From CAZIOH01 sp964540815 (GTDB lineage Bacteria; Myxococcota_A; Polyangia; Fen-1088): a stretch of DNA of 64,000 bases. A program made the position numbers and the translations under genes. The stretch lies in NCBI GenBank assembly GCA_964540815.1, contig CAZIOH010000008.1, positions 1 to 64,000 of the forward strand. The letters run 5' to 3'. This document shows, piece after piece, positions 52,773-61,792 of the stretch. The notes beneath the pieces are model-generated. The model searched no databases. It was given only the letters and a program-made list of their open reading frames with translations, and had not been told where the DNA came from. How positions within the stretch are numbered: position 1 is the first letter of the stretch; each line of letters begins with the position of its first letter.

Positions 52773-54251
52773 TCAGGCGCGGAGAGCGCCGAGGAGATCG
52801 GAGACGCTCTTGCGGGCGTCGCCGAAGTACATGAGGGTGTTGTCGCGGTAGGCGAGGGGGTTGTCGATGCCGGCGTAGCCCGCCGACATGCTGCGCTTGA
52901 GGATGATGACGTGCGCGGCCTTCCACACCTCGAGCACCGGCATCCCGTAGATGGGGCTGCCGGGATCGTCGAGCGCGCTCGGGTTCACGATGTCGTTGGC
53001 GCCGATCACCAGCACCACGTCGGTCTTGGGGAAGTCACCGTTGATCTCGTCCATCTCCTTCACGATCTCGTAGGAGACGTTGGCCTCGGCCAGGAGGACG
53101 TTCATGTGCCCGGGCAGGCGACCGGCCACCGGGTGGATGGCGTACTCCACGTCGACGCCCTTGGCGATGAGCAGCGACGAGATCTCCTTGACCGCGTGCT
53201 GCGCCTGCGCGACCGCCATGCCGTACCCCGGGACGATGATCACCCGGTGGGCCGACAGCAAGAGGTCACGCACCCCGTCCACCTTGGTCTCGTGGATGGC
53301 GCCCGCCGGCGCCGCCAGAACCCCGTTGGCGGGGGACTTCTGGACCGGCGCGCCGAACCCGCCGAAGACCACGTTCCAGATCGACCGGTTCATGGCCCTG
53401 CACATGATCACGCTCAGGATCGCGCCCGAGCTGCCGACCAGGGCCCCGGTGATGATGAGCAGATCGTTCGACAGCATGAACCCCGCCGCGGCCGCCGCCC
53501 AGCCCGAATAGCTGTTGAGCAGCGACACGACCACCGGCATGTCGCCGCCGCCGATGGCCATCACCAGGTGCAGCCCCAGCATCAGCGCGAGCCCGGTCAT
53601 CCCCACCAGATAGCCGAACCCCTCGGCCCCGGGGGCCTGCACGAACATCACCCCGAGGACGATGGACGCGAGCATCAGCGCCCCGTTCAGCACATGGCGG
53701 CCGGGCAAGGTCAGCGGGCGGCTGCCGACCAGCGCCCGCAGCTTGGCGAACGCGATCACCGACCCGCTGAAGGTCACCGCGCCCACCAGCACCCCGACGT
53801 AGATCTCCACCAGGTGGATCGTGCGATGGACCTGGTTTCCGTCCGGCGCCAGGTAGTTGGCGATGCCCACCAGGACCGCGGCCGCGCCGACGAAGCTGTG
53901 CAGCGCGGCCACCAGCTCGGGCATGGAGGTCATCGCGACCCGCGAGGCCAGCAAGGCCCCCACCGCGGCTCCTCCCACCAGGGCCGCTACCAGGAGCGCG
54001 ACCACCGGGCTCGACCCGCCGGCGGCCGCGGTGATCGCGGTCGACTCCGCCGGGGCGCCGCCGCCACCGAGGCGGGCGACGAGCAGCACCACCGCGGTCA
54101 CCACCACCGCCAGCCCCATCCCCAGCGTTCCGAGCAGGTTCCCGCGTCGTGCGCTCTCCTGGGTCGACAGGCCGCGCAGGCTGAGGATGAACAGCAGGCT
54201 GGCGGCCAGATAGGCGAAACCACGGATGGGGCCGAGCAGATCCGTCGTCAT
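52773..54251 (-). CDS. pntB: NAD(P) transhydrogenase beta subunit
   Basis: A 492-residue membrane subunit of the proton-translocating transhydrogenase, which makes NADPH from NADH using the proton gradient. About nine N-terminal helices (to about 290) include SFVGAAAVLVGIANYL and MAIGGGDMPVVVSLLNSYSGWAAAAAGFML. The NADP-binding domain has VPGYGMAVAQAQHAVKE, GANDIVNPSA and MPVLEVWKA. It starts 23 bp after pntA on the same strand. Confidence 0.96.
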   Translation of the reverse strand: MTTDLLGPIRGFAYLAASLLFILSLRGLSTQESARRGNLLGTLGMGLAVVVTAVVLLVARLGGGGAPAESTAITAAAGGSSPVVALLVAALVGGAAVGALLASRVAMTSMPELVAALHSFVGAAAVLVGIANYLAPDGNQVHRTIHLVEIYVGVLVGAVTFSGSVIAFAKLRALVGSRPLTLPGRHVLNGALMLASIVLGVMFVQAPGAEGFGYLVGMTGLALMLGLHLVMAIGGGDMPVVVSLLNSYSGWAAAAAGFMLSNDLLIITGALVGSSGAILSVIMCRAMNRSIWNVVFGGFGAPVQKSPANGVLAAPAGAIHETKVDGVRDLLLSAHRVIIVPGYGMAVAQAQHAVKEISSLLIAKGVDVEYAIHPVAGRLPGHMNVLLAEANVSYEIVKEMDEINGDFPKTDVVLVIGANDIVNPSALDDPGSPIYGMPVLEVWKAAHVIILKRSMSAGYAGIDNPLAYRDNTLMYFGDARKSVSDLLGALRA

Positions 54252-54274
54252 CTCGTCAAACCGCCTTCCGCCTT

Positions 54275-56008
54275 CTATCTTCTGAACATGCGCAGCATGC
54301 GCTGGGTGACCAGGAACCCCCCGGCCACGTTGATCGCCGCGAGCAGGATCGCCACCGCCGCCAGGACGTCCGCCAGGAGCCCAGCCCCACTCCCGAGCAC
54401 CACCATTCCGCCGACCAGGATGATTCCGCTGATGGCGTTGGTCACGCTCATGAGCGGCGTGTGCAGGGCCGGACTGACGTTCCAGATCACGTGATACCCG
54501 ACCACGCACGCCAGCAGGAACACCGTCAGGTGGCCGAGGAATTCGGGCGGACCGAAGATGGCCGCCAGCCCGAAGACCACCACGAGCGCGACGATGGCGA
54601 GCCGCCCGCCGATCCCCGGCTTGCGTGCGCCACTCGCCTTCGCGCTGCCATGCCCGTGTCCGGGCGCTGCCCCGCCGCCGCCCGCCGGCGACGACGCTCC
54701 GAGGCCCGGGGTGGGGGACGGCACCGCCCGCAGCACCACCCCACCCGTGGCCACCTTGCCGCTCCCGTTGAGCTGGCTTCCCGCCGAGGTCGCCGAGGTC
54801 TCCGAGGTGGCGAGGCCGGGCGCCGCGGCCGCGGCGGATCGCGCGGGCTGCGTCCCGGTCACCGTGGCGGGCGCCGTTGCGGGTTTGGGGCGGGGCTTGG
54901 GCGGCCAGCTCAGCACGCCGGCCCGCACGACCGTCGCGCCGACGTGAATCTCGTCGTCGGGATCCAGCCGGAAGGCGTTCTGCGCATCGAACAGCGAGTC
55001 GACCAGGTTGAACACCGTCGTCGCGTAGAGATCGCTCGACTGCCGCGCCATCCGGCTCGGTAGGTCGGTGTATCCGATCAGGGTGATCCCGTTCTTCACC
55101 ACCACCCGATCGCGCTCGGTCAGCGGGCAGTTGCCGCCCTGCTCGGCCGCCATGTCGACGACCACCGAGCCCGGCTGCATCTCGCCGATCGCCGCGGCCG
55201 TGATCAGCTGAGGCGCGGGCTTCCCGGGGATGAGCGCGGTGGAGATCACGATGTCCGATTGCTTCGCGTGGCTGGCGATCAGCGCCTGCTCGGCCGCCAG
55301 ATAGGCCGCGCTCATCTCCTTGGCGTAGCCACCTTGCCCCTCGCCTTCCTCCGCGAAGGTGAACTCCACGAAGGAGGCGCCGAGGCTCTCGACCTGCTCG
55401 CGCACCACCGACCGCGTGTCGAAGGCCTTGACCACCGCGCCGAGCCCGCGCGCCGCCGCGATGGCCGCCAGGCCCGCCACCCCCGCACCGAGCACGAGAA
55501 CCTGCGCAGGCTTGGCCCGCCCGGCGGCGGTGATCTGCCCGGGAAAGAACCGATCGAAATGGTTGGCGGCCTCGAGCACCGCCCGGTACCCCGCGATGTT
55601 GGCCATCGCCGACAGCGCGTCCATGCGCTGGGCCCGGGTGATGCGCGGGACGGCGTCCATCGCCAGCGCCGTGGCGCCCTTGGCCACCAGGAGCTCGAGG
55701 AGCTCGCGGTTCTGCGCCGGCCAGATGAAACCGACCAGCACCGCCCCGGGCTTGAGGGCCGCGACCTCCTCCGGGCGCGGCGGCCGCACCTTCAAGATCA
55801 GATCGGCCCCGGCGAAGAGCTCGGCCGCGCTCGCCACCACCCGCGCGCCCGCCGCCGCGTACGTCGCGTCGGCGTAGCCCGACTCGACGCCGGCCCCCGA
55901 CTGGACCAGCACGACCAGCCCCCGCTTCAGCAGCTTCTTGACCGTCTCCGGGGTCGCGGCCACCCGTCGCTCCCGGTCGAGGATCTCCTTCGGAATCCCG
56001 ACGGTCAT
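54275..56008 (-). CDS. pntA: NAD(P) transhydrogenase alpha subunit
   Basis: A 577-residue alpha subunit. Domain I (1-385) resembles alanine dehydrogenase: VGIPKEILDRERRVAATP, the Rossmann loop VLGAGVAGLAAIAAARGLGA, and RQSSDLYATTVFNLV. A Pro/Ala/Gly/Ser-rich linker of about 110 residues follows, then four helices to the end. The linker is the main reason it exceeds the usual 510 residues. MTVGIPKE at 56008 aligns with the family start; an in-frame ATG at 56023 also has a GAGAG site, so five more residues are possible. Confidence 0.95.
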   Translation of the reverse strand: MTVGIPKEILDRERRVAATPETVKKLLKRGLVVLVQSGAGVESGYADATYAAAGARVVASAAELFAGADLILKVRPPRPEEVAALKPGAVLVGFIWPAQNRELLELLVAKGATALAMDAVPRITRAQRMDALSAMANIAGYRAVLEAANHFDRFFPGQITAAGRAKPAQVLVLGAGVAGLAAIAAARGLGAVVKAFDTRSVVREQVESLGASFVEFTFAEEGEGQGGYAKEMSAAYLAAEQALIASHAKQSDIVISTALIPGKPAPQLITAAAIGEMQPGSVVVDMAAEQGGNCPLTERDRVVVKNGITLIGYTDLPSRMARQSSDLYATTVFNLVDSLFDAQNAFRLDPDDEIHVGATVVRAGVLSWPPKPRPKPATAPATVTGTQPARSAAAAAPGLATSETSATSAGSQLNGSGKVATGGVVLRAVPSPTPGLGASSPAGGGGAAPGHGHGSAKASGARKPGIGGRLAIVALVVVFGLAAIFGPPEFLGHLTVFLLACVVGYHVIWNVSPALHTPLMSVTNAISGIILVGGMVVLGSGAGLLADVLAAVAILLAAINVAGGFLVTQRMLRMFRR

Positions 56009-56248
56009 CGAGCTCTCGCGCATGTGGCTCTCGCGCAGGTGGTCCTGGTCGATTCCGCCGGGCGTGGCTCGAGGTTGGCCCGCGTCAGGGACGTGGGTGT
56101 GGTCCGTGGACAGCGCGTGTCGGTCCCCATTCCGCCCGGCAGAATACCTAGATCACGTCGCCTGTCCACTGCTCCCCGACCACCTGATCCCACACCGTAT
56201 AGGCGGTCGTGGCAGTTGGGGTTGGAGGATGCTGCTTCGCGTGCTAGG

Positions 56249-56264
56249 TACCTCCTCGGAGGTA
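56249..56264 (+). promoter_or_regulatory. Hairpin enclosing the small protein's ribosome-binding site
   Basis: TACCTCC and GGAGGTA form a perfect dyad separated by two bases (a six-pair stem with a four-base loop is the realistic fold). The right arm is the Shine-Dalgarno itself, directly before ATG 56266/56272. It could limit translation or act as a temperature-sensitive switch. The remainder of the 242-bp gap from pntA shows no other element I can support. Confidence 0.45.
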
Positions 56265-56265
56265 G

Positions 56266-56442
56266 ATGACGATGAAGAAGCTGATTCTGGCAGCGGTTCT
56301 TTCGATCTTCGGGGTCTCGGCCGCTCACGCGTGTGACGGGATGAAGGGTCACGAGAAGGCGGAGAAGAGCGGCGCGGCGAGCACCCAGGCTCAAAAGGAC
56401 GCCAAGCAGGATTCGAAGACCAAGGCCGACAACAAGTCGTAA
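56266..56442 (+). CDS. 58-residue exported Lys-rich protein
   Basis: A tiny protein with a textbook signal peptide (MKKLILAAVLSIFGVSAAHA) and a 36-residue mature part beginning with Cys-Asp-Gly-Met-Lys and ending in Lys/Ala/Gln/Asp-rich charged sequence. There is a single cysteine and no homology I recognise. The strong GGAGG site and signal peptide support it as a real gene; ATG 56272 is an alternative start with better spacing. It precedes the beta-hydroxyacid dehydrogenase by 18 bp and may share its transcript. Confidence 0.72.
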   Translation: MTMKKLILAAVLSIFGVSAAHACDGMKGHEKAEKSGAASTQAQKDAKQDSKTKADNKS

Positions 56443-56460
56443 CCCGTCCGATAAGAGCGC

Positions 56461-57351
56461 ATGCGCGTGGGATTCATAGGGCTCGGGATCATGGGCAGCC
56501 GGATGGCCCTCAACCTGGCCGCCAAGGGGCACGCGCTCTCGGTCTGGAATCGGACGCGCGCGCGGGCCCGGGAGCTCGAGGAGCGCGGCGCCCGCTGGGC
56601 AGCGTCCCCGCGGGCGGTGGCCGAGGGGGCCGAGGTGGTATGCACCTGCGTGGCCGATCCCCGGGCTCTCGAGGCCGTATCGGCCGGCCCCGAGGGCTTC
56701 CTGGCCGGGCTGGGATCCGGCGCCCTGGTCATCGACTTCTCCACGGTCGGGCCTGACGCCACCCGCGCGCTCGATGCGCACTGCCGCGCGCGGGGTGCCC
56801 GGTTCCTCGAGGCCCCCGTGACGGGATCCAAGAATGCGGCCGCTGCCGGCACCTTGCTGCTCATGTGCGGAGGCCCCGAAGCCACCTTCGCTGCCGCGGC
56901 GCCCGTGCTCGGCGCGGTCGGCGCCAAGGCGATCCGGGTGGGAGAGGTGGGACAGGGGGCCCAGATGAAGCTGATTGGCAACCTCATCATTGCCCACATG
57001 ATCGAGGGTCTGGCCGAGGGGTGCGCCATCGCGGCCGGCGCCGGCATCTCGGTCGAGAAGGTGCTGGAGGTGGTCCAGAGCAGCGGGTATGCGTCCCCCT
57101 ACTGGGATTTCAAGGGCAAGGCCCTCGCGGCCCGGGACTTCTCGACCCACTTCAGCGTCGACCTGATGCACAAGGATCTGACCCTGGCGATGGCCGCCGC
57201 CGATGCCCTCGGGGTGCCCGTCCCGGGCACCGCGGCCATCCGCGAGGTCTACCAGCTCGCCCGGTCCCGCGGTCTTGGCCAGGCCGACGTCATCGCGAGC
57301 GCCACCGTCCTCGAGCCATCCCCGAGCGCATCCTCCGGCGATCGGACCTGA
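56461..57351 (+). CDS. NAD(P)-dependent beta-hydroxyacid dehydrogenase
   Basis: A 296-residue 3-hydroxyisobutyrate/glyoxylate-succinic semialdehyde reductase-type enzyme. The Rossmann motif GFIGLGIMGSRMALNLAAKG is at the N-terminus with VWNRTRAR after beta2, which favours NADPH. Substrate-site PVTGSKNAAAAGTLLLMCGG and catalytic-Lys block GQGAQMKLIGNLI are conserved. Length is normal. It may reduce glyoxylate or succinic semialdehyde; context does not decide. Confidence 0.94.
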   Translation: MRVGFIGLGIMGSRMALNLAAKGHALSVWNRTRARARELEERGARWAASPRAVAEGAEVVCTCVADPRALEAVSAGPEGFLAGLGSGALVIDFSTVGPDATRALDAHCRARGARFLEAPVTGSKNAAAAGTLLLMCGGPEATFAAAAPVLGAVGAKAIRVGEVGQGAQMKLIGNLIIAHMIEGLAEGCAIAAGAGISVEKVLEVVQSSGYASPYWDFKGKALAARDFSTHFSVDLMHKDLTLAMAAADALGVPVPGTAAIREVYQLARSRGLGQADVIASATVLEPSPSASSGDRT

Positions 57352-57451
57352 CGCGCCGACCTGACGCGCAGCACGGGCCCGCACGGCGGCCCGACGGATC
57401 CGACGCACCTGGGCTCAAGAAACCGACCGGGCCACCGAAGAAGGGTGGCAC

Positions 57452-57721
57452 ATGACACCGCTTCCGATGGACCTGGTCGCAACCGCAAAGAACCGAGTGG
57501 AAGAATGGATTGACGGACTGCAGGTCGGGGGCCGTCTGCTGTCTCAGGTGACCCGACAGGAGCTGCTCGAGCAGCTCGAGTCGGCGGCGCCGGTGCACCG
57601 CGCGGACGGGACGCTCGAGCTCGTCATCCCGGCCCTCACGTCGCTCGGGATGGGGATCTTCCAGCAGTCGTTTCGTTGCAACGCCGTGCGCGTGCGGGTC
57701 GTCCCTTACGGCTCCTGCTGA
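57452..57721 (+). CDS. Small protein of unknown function
   Basis: An 89-residue protein, not recognised. It looks mixed alpha/beta: LLSQVTRQELLEQLES as a helix, then strands TLELVIPALTSLGMGIF and AVRVRVVPYG. Two cysteines occur late (RCNAV, YGSC). AAGGGTGG precedes the ATG. It lies 100 bp after the dehydrogenase and is convergent with the large lipoprotein gene. Confidence 0.55.
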   Translation: MTPLPMDLVATAKNRVEEWIDGLQVGGRLLSQVTRQELLEQLESAAPVHRADGTLELVIPALTSLGMGIFQQSFRCNAVRVRVVPYGSC

Positions 57722-57736
57722 GCCCCTCGTCTCGTC

Positions 57737-59872
57737 TCATTCGATCCGGACCGCGACCTTGACCCACTGAGGGACGTGGTTTCCGGTGGGGCTGGCCTGG
57801 CTCAGGTTCTGCCCGGGCAGCCAGACCGCCGCGGCGCTGGGATCGCTCACGAACTCCCCGCCCACCAGTACGGCGGCGAACCACAGCTGGGGCTTGGCGC
57901 CGGTCCCGCCTCCGCTGTTGATCTGCAGCCCGTAGGGTCGGCGCGACGAGAAGGCCAGCCAGTAGAGCCGCTGACTCCGGAAGTTGCCGTTGTCGGGACT
58001 CCAGCGTGGCCACGAGTTGGAGCTCTGATCGCCTGCGTTGGCTCGGGCCAGGATCACCGGGGGCGTGCCGTCGGGCGTGGTCAGCCACAGGCTGGCCGTG
58101 ATGTCGTCGTAGCCGTCGCACGGCCCGGTCCCGTAGTTGCCCACGTTGGCGGGTCCGGAACAGGTCGACTTGTTGAACGCCAGCAGCGTCCCGTCGTGGC
58201 TGATGGTCGGGTAGTAGCTCGTGACCCCCGCGGCCCGCGGCACGATCAGCTTGGCGTCGTCGTGCGGGCCCATCGCGTCGGCGGTGGCGACCCAGATCTG
58301 CCCCCCGGTCTTGGTGTCGCCGTTGAAGCGGGAATTCGAGGTCGGATCCTGGGCCGGGTCGTAGCTCGTGAACGCGAAGTGGCTCCCGTCCGCGCTCCAG
58401 AACGGGTCGGTCTTTCGCTCGCCGGTCGCGGTGGAGAACAGCATGTCGCGCTGGGCCAGCAGATCGGGCACCGTGCGGAGGGTCAGGTTCCCGCGGTACA
58501 TGGTCACCATCCGGGTGCCGTCCGGGCCGAAGGTGGTGAAGGTCGCAAAATTCCCCTTGCGATTCTTCTTGAGGGCGTCGAGCCCGGTCGACGTCGGGTT
58601 CGACGCGGCGGGGTCGAGGACGGCCAGGGTGGTGGTCCCGATGTCGAGCAAGGCGAAGCTCGAGGCCGCGCTGCCGCCGATGGAGAAGGCCATGGTCTTG
58701 CCATCGAACGAGATGGCGTGACACCCCACGCAGCGGCCCTCGCCCCACTGCTGCGGGGGCGTGGTCGCGCTGTCGACGCCCATCACCGCCGGCGGCGATT
58801 CCTGGAACGGGGGGGTGGTGTTGGGCGAGCCGCGATCGGTCCACACCAGCTCGGGCTTGGTGGCATCGCCGCCGAAGTTGTAGCGCATCACGGCCGTGCC
58901 CCGCGGATCGGAGGGGTCGGGCGCGGTGTAAAGCGGCACGGCGCCCGGGTTGATGGTGGTCCAGTAGTAGAGCCCACCCGACAGGGCCACCCCGGCCCAG
59001 GCCACGTGGACCGTGTTCGAGTCGACCACCCCGCTCCCCGACGACGATGCCAGCCGCACCGTGAGCGCGAGGTTGTTCTGGCTGCTCGCCCCGACGAAGA
59101 AGGTGCTGGCGAAGCTGGGGGGCACCGTCACGTAACAGCCGCTGCCCGGGCCGGTCTCGCACATGCCGTAGTAGCGCAGGTCGAGCCCATCGCCCGACCA
59201 GCTGAGCCGGGCGATATCCTGTCCGCCGCTCTTCGGAACCTGGACGGTGACTCCGAAGTTGGATGGGAAGATGGCGCCGTCGAGGGGATAGGCGACCGTC
59301 ACCTGACCGCCGGTCCCCGCGGAGGCGCTGTCGAACTTGGAGGCGCTGCCGGCCGGGAAACCGGGTGCGAGGAAGTCCGCCGAGAGCGTGGCGGTGAGCG
59401 TCCCTGCCGCCTGGATGTTCCCGCTGTACGCCACGACCGAGTAGATGCCGGGTCCGGCGACGGTCGCGGCGCCCGCGCTCACCATGCCGTTCGGCGGCAT
59501 GAGCTGCCAGCTCACCTGACTGGTGATGTCCATGGTCGACCCGTCGGCCAGGGTTCCCGAGGCGGTGAAGGTGGCGTTGCCGGGGCTCACCGTCGCGCCG
59601 GTCTGGGTCAGCTTCACGGTCTGCTGGGCAGGGGAGACCGTGATGCTCTTCAGGCCGGGGATCGACGGCAGGGTGGCGCCTGGAAGGCCCCCGCTCGAGG
59701 TGGAGCCTCCGCTCCCACCGCCCGTCGGTGCATCCGGCGAGGTCTGCACCTTGGCGCAACCCCAACCCCAGCTCGAGAGGCCAGCCAGGGTCAGGGCGAG
59801 CCCGAGGCCGACCCGGCGCGCCTCCTGGCGAGACGGAACAATCCGGGCGAGCGGAGAAAGATGGAAGGTCAT
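57737..59872 (-). CDS. Lipoprotein with TolB-like propeller and a CxxCH motif
   Basis: A 711-residue lipoprotein: signal with SSWGWGC, then a Gly/Ser/Thr-rich linker. An Ig-like (Big_2-type) domain is at about 75-165 (ITVSPAQQTVKL...GNATFTASGTLADGS). A beta-sandwich region follows, then a TolB/PD40-like propeller from about 380 (DGKTMAFSIGG, FGPDGTRMVTMYRG, WSADGSHFAFTSYDP, SHDGTLLAFNKS). Between them GEGRCVGCHAISFDGK gives one heme-c-type CxxCH. GGAG lies upstream of ATG 59872. Myxobacteria carry many such proteins; a role in surface electron transfer or metal binding is possible but unproven. Confidence 0.8.
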   Translation of the reverse strand: MTFHLSPLARIVPSRQEARRVGLGLALTLAGLSSWGWGCAKVQTSPDAPTGGGSGGSTSSGGLPGATLPSIPGLKSITVSPAQQTVKLTQTGATVSPGNATFTASGTLADGSTMDITSQVSWQLMPPNGMVSAGAATVAGPGIYSVVAYSGNIQAAGTLTATLSADFLAPGFPAGSASKFDSASAGTGGQVTVAYPLDGAIFPSNFGVTVQVPKSGGQDIARLSWSGDGLDLRYYGMCETGPGSGCYVTVPPSFASTFFVGASSQNNLALTVRLASSSGSGVVDSNTVHVAWAGVALSGGLYYWTTINPGAVPLYTAPDPSDPRGTAVMRYNFGGDATKPELVWTDRGSPNTTPPFQESPPAVMGVDSATTPPQQWGEGRCVGCHAISFDGKTMAFSIGGSAASSFALLDIGTTTLAVLDPAASNPTSTGLDALKKNRKGNFATFTTFGPDGTRMVTMYRGNLTLRTVPDLLAQRDMLFSTATGERKTDPFWSADGSHFAFTSYDPAQDPTSNSRFNGDTKTGGQIWVATADAMGPHDDAKLIVPRAAGVTSYYPTISHDGTLLAFNKSTCSGPANVGNYGTGPCDGYDDITASLWLTTPDGTPPVILARANAGDQSSNSWPRWSPDNGNFRSQRLYWLAFSSRRPYGLQINSGGGTGAKPQLWFAAVLVGGEFVSDPSAAAVWLPGQNLSQASPTGNHVPQWVKVAVRIE

Positions 59873-60025
59873 GGTCAAAGCTCCGAAAGGCTTCGCACGT
59901 CACGGGCCCACTTGCCTGCCCACCTGCCTGACGAGATCGGCGGGCGGACGATGACGGGCGACGGGGGGATTCGCTGATACTGCCCTTTTTTGAGTGCGGG
60001 TGAAAGGGCGGGCTATCATGTTTCC

Positions 60026-60373
60026 ATGCCCCTCATCCACCTCATCACCTCGTCCGAGGCTCCGGCGCAGGCCGACGCGCTCCTGCGGGATCTCTCGGCG
60101 CTGCTCGCGCGGGAGCTCGGCAAGCCCGAGGCGTACGTCATGACCCTGCTCGAGACCGATGCCCGGATGACCTTCGGGGGCTCGGTCCACCCGGCCTGCT
60201 ACGTCGAGGTCAAGAACGTGGGGACGTTCGGCTCGGAGTTGACGCAGTTGCTCAGCCGGGCGATCACGGATCGGGTGTCGCGCGCGCTCGGGGTGCCATC
60301 GAGTCGCATCTACATCGAGTACGTCGAGGCTCCCCCCCACCTGTGGGGGCACGACGGCTCCACCTTCGCGTGA
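60026..60373 (+). CDS. MIF-family tautomerase
   Basis: A 115-residue protein of the macrophage migration inhibitory factor/tautomerase superfamily, exactly the length of animal MIF. The initiator Met is followed by Pro (MPLIHLITS), giving the catalytic N-terminal proline. Family segments KPEAYVMTLLETDARMTFGGS, CYVEVKNVG and SRIYIEYVEAPPHLWGHDGSTFA match full-length MIF rather than the 60-residue 4-oxalocrotonate type. The in-frame upstream codons from 59990 are rejected because they would bury Pro1. The endogenous substrate is unknown. Confidence 0.92.
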   Translation: MPLIHLITSSEAPAQADALLRDLSALLARELGKPEAYVMTLLETDARMTFGGSVHPACYVEVKNVGTFGSELTQLLSRAITDRVSRALGVPSSRIYIEYVEAPPHLWGHDGSTFA

Positions 60374-60382
60374 CGGCGGTCG

Positions 60383-61723
60383 TCACCTCCCTACGCCAGC
60401 GGAGGACTCGTGAAACGACAGCGCCGCGAAGCTCACCACGCTGGCATCGTCGATGTTCCACTGGTGATAGTCGAGCAGACGACCGCGCATGCCTGGCACC
60501 GCACGCAGGAAGGTGTAGAGCGGTGAGGAGCCGCACCACTTGAGATCGTCGTCGCCGTTCTGGTGGATCCCCGCCCAGAAGCCGCCCGCGTCTCCCGCCG
60601 CGATCGCCGCCAGCCGCTGCCGGTCCCGCGCCTCCACGGCCTGCATGGTTGGATCGGCGGCCTGGACGGCCACCGCGTCGCCGTAGCGCCGCCCCACGTG
60701 GGCCATGTCGACGCCGAGCACCCAGCACAGCTCGCGGCCCCGCCGCGCATGCAGCTCGCCGAGGGCATCGAAGGCCCGAGCCAGGTCCGCCGACTCCTCG
60801 GGGCGGGTCCGGCCGCGCGGGTCGAAGCGAAAGGGACCACACAAGACCGGGACGATGCGCACGCCGGGGCCGAAGCGGTGCTGCAGGAAGAGCACCTGGA
60901 ACTCGATGGAATGCTCGACCGCGTGGCAGTAGTCCTCGTCGGCGAACGCCTGGGGCGCCTCGCGGATCAGTCCATCGACGATCGCGGTGTCGGTCACGGC
61001 GCGCCCGAGCGGGGTGACGAAATCCTTCCGCGTGAGCCCGAACCTATCGGGGGAGCCGTAATGCGAGGTGCCGAGCACGACGAAGGTTCGCTCGGCGTGC
61101 TCGGGGGTGAGCGCGCCATAGGCCGCGGCATAGGTCGAAGGGCCGCCGTGCGGGCTGGCGTGGGGGGCCGCGATCGCCACGGCGGGTGGGGGGGGGAGGC
61201 GGCGGCTCGCACGCACCGAAGCCTGACCGTGTGTCCGGGACGGCGCCCTCGGTACGCGTCCCGCAGCTGCGGCGGTTGCGGTCCAGCTCGCGAGGGTCGC
61301 CCCGAGCGCCTCCACGTCCTCGGGGTAGCCCCCGCCGGCGTGAATGGGGGGGCGGAGCGTGGCGGCGCGAAAGGCCCGCTGGCGGGTCTCCCGCAGGCGG
61401 CGAAACGCCTCGTCCTCGAGGAACCCGCAGCCGGAGAGGGCCTCATCCAGCTGCGCGACGACCGCCTCGGCCTCGGCCGGGGCCGCGCCGGCCCGCACGA
61501 AGACGGCGGCCAGATCCGCGGTGGTGCTGTGGCCATCGAAGCAGCGCAGGCCCCGCACCAGCGCCGGGGGAACCACGATCGACGCCTCCGAATACCGGAA
61601 CGGATCGCGCATGAAGATCCCCGGCTGCGCTTCGACCGGCGAAGGCATCACATCCAGATCGGAACGCAACCGCGCCAGCCGCTTGGTCATTTTCCCAAGG
61701 ATATCACCCGATGAGGAGGTCAT
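60383..61723 (-). CDS. MEMO1-family (AmmeMemoRadiSam B-like) protein
   Basis: A 446-residue protein. The C-terminal 280 residues match the MEMO1 family, related to extradiol dioxygenases: histidine-bearing motifs APHASPHGGPSTYAAAYG, VVLGTSHYGS, HAVEHSIEFQVLFLQHRFG and VDMAHVGRRYG. The N-terminal 160 residues (FDGHSTTADLAAVFVRAGA...LDEALSGCGFLEDE) form an extra domain resembling a PqqD/winged-helix segment. In other genomes MEMO proteins occur with AMMECR1 and a radical SAM protein; neither is in the window. Convergent with the MIF gene, 10 bp apart. Confidence 0.87.
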   Translation of the reverse strand: MTSSSGDILGKMTKRLARLRSDLDVMPSPVEAQPGIFMRDPFRYSEASIVVPPALVRGLRCFDGHSTTADLAAVFVRAGAAPAEAEAVVAQLDEALSGCGFLEDEAFRRLRETRQRAFRAATLRPPIHAGGGYPEDVEALGATLASWTATAAAAGRVPRAPSRTHGQASVRASRRLPPPPAVAIAAPHASPHGGPSTYAAAYGALTPEHAERTFVVLGTSHYGSPDRFGLTRKDFVTPLGRAVTDTAIVDGLIREAPQAFADEDYCHAVEHSIEFQVLFLQHRFGPGVRIVPVLCGPFRFDPRGRTRPEESADLARAFDALGELHARRGRELCWVLGVDMAHVGRRYGDAVAVQAADPTMQAVEARDRQRLAAIAAGDAGGFWAGIHQNGDDDLKWCGSSPLYTFLRAVPGMRGRLLDYHQWNIDDASVVSFAALSFHESSAGVGR

Positions 61724-61792
61724 CCGGGCCCGGGCGTCCCCCCGACTCCGCGAGCCCCCGGCCGTCGGTGGTCTCGTCGCGCGCGAGGGGGG

